The notes under the pieces were generated by a model. It worked only from the letters and a program-made list of their open reading frames with translations. It did not search any database and was not told the DNA's origin. From Crambe crambe (taxonomy: Eukaryota > Porifera > Demospongiae > Poecilosclerida > Crambeidae), in the NCBI GenBank assembly GCA_963924555.1, contig OZ004591.1, forward strand, positions 6,882,001 through 6,946,000: a stretch of DNA of 64,000 nt, in the 5' to 3' direction. A program made the position numbers and the translations under genes. Shown here one piece after another: positions 32,102 to 44,100 of the stretch (its first letter is position 1; each line of letters begins with the position of its first letter).

Positions 32102-35100
32102 ATGTCTAAGTCTCCCAAGAGGTCCTCCCGCTCTAGGAGCAAGTCTCCAGCCAAGAAAAAGCACAAAAAAAGGTCAAGCCACTCACCTGTCAGCAAACAT
32201 GGAAGCAAAGACAGAGAACGAAGGAGAAGTAGATCCCCCCGGGATTCAAAGTCCAGAAAGAGGTCTAGAAGCCGTTCTCCTCTGGAGAGAGTGAGGTCAA
32301 AGAAGAGCAAGAAGTCTCGGAGTCGGTCACGTGAGAGAGAGAAGGAGGGGAAGAAAGAGAGGAAGTTGTCTGTGAGTCCTTACCGGAAAGAAATAGATTA
32401 CTCTGACAGGCGGAGACAATCAAGGAGTCGCTCCCGGGAAAGGAAATTGGAACAGCGTATTTCTGTTTCCCCTCCTTTATCACGCAAGAGGTGGAGTCCA
32501 TCTCCAAGAAGGAATTCTCCTCTATCTAGGAGGTACAGTCGATCACCCCCTCGTCCACGGATTGGTAGGATTCGGGACAGGGTACCAAGAAGCAGGTCTC
32601 GGACACGCTCACGAAGCCGTGATAGGTTAGCAATATGCTGTTGGGTGACCCCTTTACCAAGCTATTGCATGCTAAGCACACTTAATGATCCTTACCGGCC
32701 ATTTATCTTTCCTTACCAATATAGATTTGGACGTCATTTGAGTAAGCGAAGTGAACATGAAAAAGAGCGTCGAGAAGAGGAGGAGAAACGACTAAAGGAA
32801 GAAGAAGAAAAGAGGACTGATCTTGAACGGCTCAGGCGAAAGTAAAGCTACACCCATTAATAATTTTAACATTTACCCCCTTTTTCTGTTAATTAGACGG
32901 CAAGATGAACTGGAAGCTCGATTGATTGAGGAAGAGACTGCCAAGAGGGTTGAGGAAGAACTGGCCAAGCGAGTCCAACAGCTCTTGTTTGAGCGGAAGG
33001 ACGAGATAGAGGCAGAGGTCTTGAGGCGTGTGGAAGAAGCCAAGAAGGTGGGGCTAGTGGTTTTGTGGGTGGAGTTTCATCTATGATGGCTTTAAATCTC
33101 AAGTGCTCCCCAGAAGATAATAAAACTGATTACTGAGAGTGCATAGTAATACTGCTCACAGCTAACTAGCTAGTATCCTGCTTGGATGCATGGAACAGTA
33201 ACTTTATTTCTGCTCCACTGCTCTCTCATATACTGTTTAGTAAAACAACCTGTACACTGTGCCAAGGCTTCGTAGACCGTGCTACTAATGCATTTTCCCC
33301 TCATCACCTAATACCTTTGACTCTCTCATGATACCCAGATGGTGTACCTACTTGTGTGTACATGAGTAATAGTGTATACATTGAAGCTTTTTGAATGAAT
33401 GTCCCTTTCCAGTCGCGGGGCAATGGGCAGGCAACACATATGGTTAAGTTTGGTAAAGTCAGTCAGTCAGTCAGTGTGTAGGAGCCTGCAATTGGTGAGT
33501 GGTACTGTAGACAGGTCTCCTGTCTGTCTGTTTGTCTATTGGCGTGCCTCGACAGGTAAGCCCATGTAAGTACTTTCAACTCCACAAAAAAAAAAAGAGT
33601 GCATGTTATTATTACAGGATTGGAGGGAGGGAATAGTTATTTTCTCCCTTTTTTGATGATTTTGAGTTTATTGCTGTGTTATTTTTCCCTCCCCTTCCTC
33701 CATTGTGTGTCTGTTGCTAGGTGATGGAGGCGCAGATGCTCGAGGAGATGGAGAGAAAGAGGAAAGAACAAGAGGAAGAGGAAAATAGGAAAAGGGTAAG
33801 TCATTCTGATGAGGTATGTGTATGCTTTCTAACTAGTGATGGTGTAGAGAATGCTAATGCTTTCTATCTGTGGTACCCTTTACCTAATATAGACAAGACT
33901 CCTGGGAATGTGTTCATGCATTCTTCATGTGTATGCATACATGTGCATGCTCTTTCTGTACTCATGCACGTATTGTTCATGCATGGCCATGCACATGTGA
34001 ATGAGTGGCCGCATGTGGCTTCTGCATGTGGTGACTGGAGGTCCACTTACTTATTCTCCATGTTCGGTTCATTTCCATAGCAGCACCATTCTTTCCTCTA
34101 ATTAACATTCCATCCCTGCATGATCCACCTGTCAAACATTGAGGATGCACTCCAGTGGTCCACTTATATCTGCCACTGAGGAGGCCTACCTATCCACCAC
34201 TGGGATGATCCATCCGTCACTGGGGATATCTCTAATTATCCACCCTATACAAATGGTATCCTCAGTGGTGGACAGGTGGACAGATATCCCCATTGCAGGG
34301 TGGATAATTAGAGGTATCCTGGATCATTAGAGGTATCCTGGATCATTAGAGGTATCCCCACTGTTGGGTGGATAATTAGAGGTTCCCACTGCTGGGTGGA
34401 TTGTTAGAGGTATCCCCACTGTTGGGTGGATCATTAGAGGTATCTTCACTTTAGCCGTATCATTTTTTAAATCTACCATTAGAGACAGACAGTGGTGTTG
34501 GGGATGCTGCCTCTAACAACAATAGGCTCTTTTTAGGCTGATGAAATCATACCAGTAAAAGAGTGATTGATTATCAGAAGCATGTGGTTGAGGGATAGTG
34601 AATGATTAAATGATATGTTATTCTAAGCCAACCAGGGACTCATCCAAACAGTCAAAAAATAACCCATGGGCAAAAGTGTCAGGCTTATAGCGGAAGCCCC
34701 CAGCAGCTTTTCTTTCTCCTTCATTGGATAATTGTTATTGTATTTCTTACCTGTTTTGCTAAATAATGAAGTGGGAATCAGGACACAAACTGTAGCAGCA
34801 GCTGCAGTGTACAAATGCTACAGTATTCTTAAGGAGCTTGTTTAGCGGGGTGACATGTTTGCATTTGTTTCACTTGAAGATAAACGAAAACCAACTTTAA
34901 AATTCATACCAACCCAATATAAATCCATTCAACATCTAGGAAAGATATGCCTTGTGTTAACAAAGTAAATCGTAAGAGTATTTATTTTGTAGCTACTGAA
35001 AGAGATTATTTTTAATGTACACATGAAGTTACTTGAGTTGTTATGTGCCAGAATTTTATTAGCAAACATTAGCACAGAATGAAAGTATTAAATCCTAAAA

Positions 35101-38100
35101 AATACCCCTCAAAGTAAATTCTAGATAGAGAAGAAGATTTCGCATGAAAGTGAACTCAAAAATGAAACGAAAAATGAGATGTAGATGTGTGTTTTTTTGG
35201 CAGAGAACATCATGCACAGGTGTCTCTTTGAGATTTGTTATATTGGTACGTGTCATGTTGATATTACTAGGTATGAAAAAGCAAACTTGTGTAGTTTTAA
35301 TGCTGTCCATAGCTCTGGTGGTTCAGAGTTAGTTTTGTAAGTATGCAATGTTTTACAAACACCAGGGGGCAAAGTATCGATGTTGACATTAATGACACTG
35401 CCATTGTTGATATTGATTCATATTAGCAGGGCTCTGGGGACAGTACACAATACTGCAGTTGGTGGGCCTCCCTCCCCAGTCATACAGGCTGACTCAGAAA
35501 ATAAGTGATCCAATTTAAATTGATTAGAGGCAAAATAGGTTGGACATCCATCCGGGAGTCCTGTAATACTTGAAACTCTAATTCACTTGTCTCCCCTGTA
35601 ATATGGTTTAAAACTGTCACTTATTGTCACTCCATGTAACAATATATATTAGAAGTGTCTCTAAACACTCATTTTGAAAGGTGACCAGTGATTACTATTG
35701 AGATCATTCTAATGCAAGACCTGAGCTATTTCATCAGCCAAATCTGTTTGAATAAAAAATTAATCAAATTGGGCTATGCTTCCTGATTTACCAGTCCACG
35801 TGGACATTCAGACGGTATGGTGCTGAGTTGGAATCTGACTCAGCACTGTTTTGTTAAGGGGGAGGGAGGGGGGGGGGGGGAAGTGGTTAGTTATCAGTGT
35901 TTAAATAGCCACTCAATTCATCCTGTATGAAAGGAATACTGGCATGGCTGGCTTCCCTCACTACACTCTAAAAAAACCCCCCACCCTCTTCAAACATAGT
36001 CCCCAGATCATTGTGTGTAAGGCCCACATGTCCTCCTGTGGGGAAGGGGAGAGAGCCAAAGTTTCGCCTCCTAACTCGTTTATTTAGTGTACATCCTCCC
36101 GATCCCATTGGCAATGAAGTGAGACACATTCAGACACATTTGTGGCTGCTCCCATGTTCCCCTTCACATCCTTGCAGATCTCATTCTGGAAGGAAGATAA
36201 ACAACAATTATCCACTGACCATATTGAAGGCATAAAAGACCCTAGTGGAGCCACCTATTTTATTGAAGTCATTACAGAAGACCCCAGTGGAGCCTCCTAT
36301 TTAATTGGAGGGATATCCTCGTTATAAAAGACCCCTCTATATAATTAGAGAGATACCTGAAAGAGGTATTTTATGGCTAATAACCCCCAAACTGTCAAAA
36401 GCATCAAAGAGACAATAAGATGTCCCTGAATGAAAGTTGGATTGTGCCAGTACCTACCTATACACATAGTGGGCAGAGATAACCTGGTACACAAGTTTAG
36501 TTGTCTAGTATTGTAATTGCATAAAAGGAAGCCCCAACACTTGATAATCAATTAATTTAGCCTGGCCACAACTCTAACACACTGCAACTGAAAGCAAAGC
36601 CCTCAGTCTCTCACCCAGGATGTTTGTGGGGGGCCCACCTGAGTTAGTCTCAACTTTTTAACATTCCTGGCTCATGTGCACTTCATTATCATTATCTCAT
36701 GAGGAGAATCTTCCAATAATGTAGTTGTGTATTATGGATTTTTGAAATTCAGTCTAAATCATCATCCGCACACCAGATGTAATTGCTTGTAGTATTTTCC
36801 TCCATGTGAATGGCATAGTATGATCTTCCTCATCCTGATGGTGGTATAGCATGACCCCTCTTCCTTCACTCAAGTGCTATTGTAGAAAGCAACTCTATCC
36901 CCAATAAGATACCCTTTTTATGTGATGTTTGGGGAATTATTGGGAACTTTCTTTTAGTACAAAGTAAAATGGTTATAATTGGGATTGAATGATCCAATTA
37001 ATTACTTTGTACAATCTCATAAATAAAAAATATATAACATTTTCACTATACGATCTTCCCAATTTTATGGTGTTTAACGACTGGACTGAAAAAAGAAAGA
37101 TCTGTTCTGTTCCTTATCCTCTTGCCTCTTGCAATGTTTTTTTGGGGGGGAAATGATGTTGAAGAACTATCAGTATTCTGCCAATAACAAACAGGTTATT
37201 TAACTGGTTATCAACTGATACAAACAGGTTATCAACCAATACAAATGGCCCAATAGATTATCCCCACACACACACCAAGGACTTATCATCAGCCAGAGAC
37301 CGACTCACAACTTATCATTGGAAGCTATGTAGCCCACATATAAACACACTGACTATACACAAATCAATTATCGGATAAAGCCCCCACTACACTAGTGATT
37401 ACCTGATTAGCCTCTGCTGTACTGCACTTTCAGTATGTTTGAAGATAATGAAGATGAGGATGATGTCTAGGAGAGGAGACAGCACAGAGGAAGGATGGAA
37501 GACTTACGTGTAATGGACACATGCACACACAAAAGCTGGTTTTGTGTTTAATGTGGTTACTTTTATTGCTGCTGTGGCGTGTGTCTGGGGTGGATGACTG
37601 CATGCTGTCCATTACTATATATGCTTGTTTGTTGATGCAAATCAATTTAGATCACAGAAGCTTGTGTTTGCAAAGCATCATTAGTAGGATTTGAATGCCT
37701 TTGGCTCTTGCCAAGTATTTGAAAGCCGTACCACAGAACTCCCTTCCCCCCTCATTTTTTAAGAAACATAATTATCATCTCATCAACAAGGTCTTCTCCT
37801 CCCACACTTTATATTTTCTTCCCCGGAGATTAATCCTACCCTCTCCCTCTCTGGCCCTCTAGTGTCCCCTTCCCCACGTCCAAGGTACTTTCAATTCTTG
37901 TGCCCCCACACCAGTAGTGATCTTAACCAAGGAACTGATGTGTGTTGTTATTCACCACTTGATCAAACATGCTGAGGTTTGAAACACTTAGACACTGCTA
38001 TGGCCGACACTTCTCCTAATATTTCCCCCCTGAATACTGTGGCCAACAGACTCTTGAGGCGCCTGACAGGCCCAATAGGCTATAAGACACTTTCCTACAC

Positions 38101-41100
38101 TCCTTGTTGACTAATAATCCCTAATCAAAGACTGTAGTTTTAATAATGATAACAATAACAGTGAAACATAGACCCAATCACTCGCCTTTTCTTCACTTTC
38201 CACTCCACTGCTTGCCAACTAATCAGGAAGGATTTGATTTTTCAAGCCTTGTTGCAACCCCCAGCACCAACAATGCTACGATCATGCAATGGTTATTCTA
38301 AGACCCAGGACTGTTAGCATTGTGTTGGCAAATAATCTCTCTGTTTGTGATGTTGGTATGTTGTGCAATGGCCAATGTATATTATTAGTTGGTGTATTTT
38401 GGAACACATAGCCAACATTTTTGTCATTTTTTTCTTCCTTCTCGATTTGATTTTGATCTCTGAAAATATGATTAATTGCATATCGATTGAGTACGATTAA
38501 TTAATATTAATGTGGAGATTTGGAAGTGTATTTTTCCAGGCTAAAATAAATCATTTTGTTTTTTAATATTAAGTTGATTTCTTGATTTATATTAACTATC
38601 TGAGTGTCTCTATGATAATTACAGGTGATAATCATAGGGTTATCCTCTGTGTACGTGATAGTGTGAGGCATCCCTATGTAGTTGAGCTCATAGGAATGCT
38701 ATCTATGGAGGTAATTTAATATAGAAGTGTGTTTTAAATTACCACAATTCCCTAATGAAGCAATTCCTTCCTGTCTGGCATAATGGACAAGGTCTGTTTG
38801 GTATTCACAAGTGGGGCTTCCAATTAGCAACACTGCATAACATCATCGCTGGCTTCTTCAATAACAATTGTTGGTGACTTTCCCTAGGCCTTTCCTTCCC
38901 AAGATCTCAAGATGTCTTCTTTAGCCACTGCTGCACGGGTGCAGACTGTGGCAGCTACTTTTGTGGTGATTCTCCATAATTAGTGTGGGTATGATTGCTA
39001 TGTGTACAGTGTTGGTTGGCCAGGGTCAATACACTCATACTTAGTGTAGGCTAGACCTGACTGCAGAGCCCATAGTCTCTCATGTGTTTATCATTCTTTG
39101 GTGTAGCTTTTGCTAGTAGGTCAGTACTGTGTGTGTGATTATTTGCAGGCAGCTTTTGTTATTGTTATCAAAGAGGCTGGAGACAGTACATTAATTAAGG
39201 CTACACAACTGGAAGGAGGGAGGGAGGGAAGAGGGGGAATTGTTGGTGGTGTTGGCATGAAAGATTAGTGGCATTAGTGTTTGTCATCAAACCCTCTCCT
39301 CTCTCTCCTCTCTCCCTCCCCCCCTCTCCTTTCCCCTCCTTTCCCCCTCTCCTCTCCCCCTCTCCCTCTCCCTCTCTCCTCCCTCTCCCTCTCCCTCCCC
39401 CTCCCTCCCCCTCCCCCTCCCTCTCCCTTCTCCCCTCTCCCCTCTCCCTCCCCCTCCCTCCCCCTCTCCTTCCCTCTCCCTTCTCCCCTCTCCCCCATGT
39501 CCCTTTCCCCCCCATAAATTGTAGTCTAGTCACCTCAAAGAAACCCTTCCTCTTTGTATAGGCGGAGCTTGCCAATAAGTTTTACTGGTTTTATTAAAAC
39601 AGGATTGTGGTCAGGTGCAAATTCTTTTTTAGCAGTCTGTGCATACTACTTTTCTTTTTCTTCCCCCCATGATACTAGCTATGCCATGGGAAGGGACATC
39701 CACTTAATGCACTCAACTGGATCAACCAACCACTCAAAAGAGAGAGATAACTTGAATTGTATCCAGGAAGCTCCTTGAATGATTAATAAGATAAATGACC
39801 AAGACTTGCTTCCTGCAGTGTGTGAGGACAGAGGCTTCTGTCTGTGAAATAATTCAGTGAGGGCAGCTGTGAGGTTGGCAGTGACCTATTCTGCGGGTGC
39901 TGTAGAATGAGAACATGATCGTAGAGGTCGGCTGTGGGATGGGCTTCTGTCTGTGAAATAATTCAGTGAGGGCAGCTGTGAGGTTGGCAGTGACCTATTC
40001 TGCGGGTGCTGTAGAATGAGAACATGATCGTAGAGGTCGGCTGTGGGATGGGCTTCTGTCTGTGAAATAATTCAGTGAGGGCAGCTGTGAGGTTGGCAGT
40101 GACCTATTCTGCGGTGCTGTAGAATGAGAACATGATCGTAGAGGTCGGCTGTGATGATATAGGTAGGGTCGGCTATGACCTGTGCTGAAATGGGGTCAAA
40201 TGTTTTATTAAGGTGTGTAAAGATGTGTTATGATCTGTCGGCAGTGTGCTGGATGATGTAATCCCCACCCTGCATGAAGTCAGCTCAGCTCAGCAGGAGG
40301 TTAAGGTAGTGTGCCATGTCATTGACAGTTAGTGTGGCTAGCAAGAGTGTATGACGTCTGGCAGTGGGCAATAGTGCTAGTGGGAACAGAAGGAATAAAA
40401 GTCTCAAGATAGGAGATAGAGGCCCTGACAATGGGAGGTAGAGGTCTAGATGAGGTCTGATAAAGGAGCGCCCTGGCAATGTGATGGCTAAGTGGTAAGT
40501 GGTAATAATTGATTATTAACTACTGGCACTTGCACAATGAATTAAAGCCATGTGACACAGACCTGTGTGTGTTCCTGTTGACAACTTGGTTGCTAGTGTC
40601 CTCTGACCTTCCTGTTATGAATCCGCAATGATCTAGAAGTACCTATATAGTGTTGGACTTTAATAGGACTTCCCTCTGAACAATGCATACCCTTGGGCTG
40701 CATATTTTTGGTTACCTTATCAGTCAACTTGTGGACTTCAGGCTGAACTTACCTCATTCCATTCAATAAGGTTCATCACTATTATTCAATATTCACATCT
40801 TCATCTCAGACCTGTCCACAACCTTGCACAATACCTCCCTTAAAATTCATATTACTTTGGGAGGGCCCATACAAATAATATCATCGCAATTGATAGTGAT
40901 TTCTGAAAGCCACCAGTCCAAACTTCCATGTTTGGGTGACCTGCCTTTGTTCTCTGGAGTAGAAATCTTGGCTTCTTTCCTTCCTCTTATAATGTTGTAC
41001 ATCCTTTCTTGTTTCCAAGAAGACCTCCCCTCAACTTATTGCTCTTCATTTCTACCAGCTTTTTATTTATTTATTTATTATTTTATTTATTTAAAACTTT

Positions 41101-44100
41101 TTGAGTGCACTAGTACAGATCACTTGCTAATTCTTGGGCATGTATGAAGAGTTGAATTGTGCTTCTAAAATAAGAAACTCTAGTGAATGCTTGCCTTGTA
41201 TGGGAGGTCAAAGTTTTCTAGCCAATATAGAGCTTGTGTGGGAGGTATTTTCTGAAGTCAAAAGTTTTCTGGTGCATGCTTGCCAATATAGAGCATGTGT
41301 AGGAGTTGCTTTCTGAAAATAAGAACGGCAAGAACATCCAGTGATGGTCTACTAATATGGAAGGAGATGCTGAACTGGGACCAGTCAGTTGTGGGAGTTT
41401 CATAGAACATTATCCACACAATGCCAACATTATCCACACAATGCCACCATTACCAAAAGCATACCGCCCACTGAACCTTAACTGTCAGTATCAATGCCTT
41501 TTGCTAATTTGTACTGCCCACTTGATGCATAGCAGTGTCTTTAGATGTCCATTATCAGCCAGCGGCAGTCTGTGTTGAGAAAACCTTTGTACCCAGATTA
41601 CTGATGCTGGCAAACCATAACCAGTGACCAAAGGTGTTAATAGTTATAGTACATCAGGTTTGCATTTGTATTTGTAGAGTGCAGTTTGGATGCTTTGATG
41701 TCAGCACCTAACTTCCTCGGGTGTAATGTTTGGAGGGGATAAGGAGGCCCTAAGGCAGCAAGGAACAATTGTCTCACTCATTTTTCCTTCCTAATCTTTG
41801 GATCTTGCATGGCTTGATGTTGTCTTGCTTGGGGTTATCTCCTTAGCTTCCTAGGCAGTTAGTGTGCGAAAGAGCTTGTAGTGGCCCCATGTGGGTTTGG
41901 GATGGAACACTGTTTGCCCTGAGAACCGCACAGTATTGACCTAATGATTTCCTTCTGACAGTTTGGGGCAATTATCAGGTGGAAGTTAATCTAGTGGGAA
42001 AGCATGAAAATATGTGTTACCAGATGGCATTCCACATTCTTTTTGACCTTGGGTAGTGGGAAGCAGGAAACAAAGGTAAGATACATTCCACTCTTTCCCC
42101 CTTGTGGAAGGTCTCAAGTTCTACTATTAAAGTGTGGAGGCTGTAGATGACTGAGAACAAAAGTGCATTATTGTCTTGTCTTTTCGCTTAGACCGTCACA
42201 CTCAGACAACAACCATAGGTCCATTATCATCAAAAAAACCTCCTCCCCCAATGAATGACCCAGTCTGGTTGTACAGTCTTGTACCCCTGTGTCCACTTTG
42301 GCATCAATTTAGAACTGAAATGGGGCCCCTTGTACTTGATGGGAAAGATCTTTATGCCCTTCATGTAGCAGACATGTCATTTAACCAAGCCACATACACT
42401 TTTGAGGCTGCTGCCCTCTAGCCACTAATGTGTACCTCTGCACTCTTTTATAAATCAGTGCTAAAATTACTAAAACTTACTTTATACACACCTGTTCTTT
42501 AAAATCATCTTCTAAAAAACCAGATTTTCTTTTTTTCTATTTTTAATGTGCCCTGGTCCTCTAGCTAGTAAGCCAAGTGTGCAAGATTGGCACAATTAGT
42601 GATGTAACTCTTCATAATTAACGTTTGTGTGGCTCCCTTTAACTGGGGAGGGCCATGGCTTCTGCTGCCACAGCAAGGCTCTGGCCTTCAAAGCAGACCT
42701 CTACCTCTGGTGGTGAAAACATTATTATTTATCTCAGGTTGTTAATTGTATTGACGGCCCTCACACCCTCCACCGCATCAAAAATTATCAAAATCTGCTG
42801 GTTTGCAGCTGAATGAAGAGGGAATGCTCTGGAGTAATTGTGTGTTGTATGGCTGTGCGTGTCTCCCCCAGCTCGAATAGCCATTTCCCACCGGCCATTA
42901 ACCCAATTAAACTTCTTTGGGTGGGCTGTTGACTTAATCTGACTGCCAGGGTTAATGGGTGAATTGTTGGCTTTGGAAGCTTCCCTGTTGGGGATAAACT
43001 CTCAGCTCTTTGTGGCACGCTCAACTTTCAGACTTAACTGTGTCTGGTGAAACTGACCACCTGAGTAGTGTGACTTCAGTCATTAACAATCCTGACTGAG
43101 CACTCAACCCATGAATCATCCTGTTTACATGTGCCATCCCTTGAGCTTTTTGCCCGCTCACTAGCAAAATTACCACAATCATAACTATGGATACTTTTAT
43201 GGCATTCAGATAAAGTAGATGAAAAAATCCCTCCATAATTCTGTCTTCATCGATAGGTCAGGTCAAGGTAAGTGTCCAGACCCTACCGTAGGAACTGTCA
43301 TAACATGTTGGGAAGAAACACATGATGTCTTTGATAACTGGGCATTCTCTTTTCATTAAAGCCTCACCACAGATAATAGGAATATGCTAGGTGTTAAAAA
43401 AAGATTGGCCTGCCTTTCTTGTTCAAAGGGAAGAATCTACTGATAGTTGCCAAGCAACCGAAATCCTCTTGCCACCTATGGCTCACTATTTTTGAGGGAC
43501 CCGTCAGACTGTTGCTAGGAGAATACTACGATTCCTTCCTCCTAGTGAGACCCGTTGCTATGAGAATACAAATTCTCTAGTATATAACGAGCTAGGGGGA
43601 AAGGGCTTCATTTAGCCTTTGACCTGATAGAATATTGCACCCACGTTCATTGTTATTGCACAATGCCTCACATATAGTGGGAGTAGTGTGGAATAATGAC
43701 ACAATGGGTCATGCAGAACAGTACAGTGATCCAATGCCAGTGGGCTAACAATGGCATGGTCTTGTGTGTGCTCTTTTCTCTCTCTGTATCATAATGCCCT
43801 TTTTTGTTCATTTATCACTTATTTTCCCAACACATGCTGCCAGACAATGGACGACACATCGCCAGCAAATGTAGCACTGTGGCTCACACTCTCCCTCCCA
43901 TTATGCCTCTCCATTCAGCTCATTTTACACCCTATCAAAACTACTCAGAAAATAAAAAGACGATTTCTCTCTTCTTGCTTGAATTGAGTTCTTTGTGTAT
44001 TGTTGACGACAATGTGTGATTCATCATGCTTGGCTATTGTGGGAGTACAATGGGCTCGAGTCACTCACGGTCCACTCGTGTTCTATGCTTCTACCTAGCT

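Noticed and set aside
39201-39575. Gly/Glu/Arg-rich minus-strand and Pro/Ser/Leu-rich plus-strand reading frames
   Set aside because: They are produced by the polypyrimidine tract; simple composition keeps frames open on both strands.
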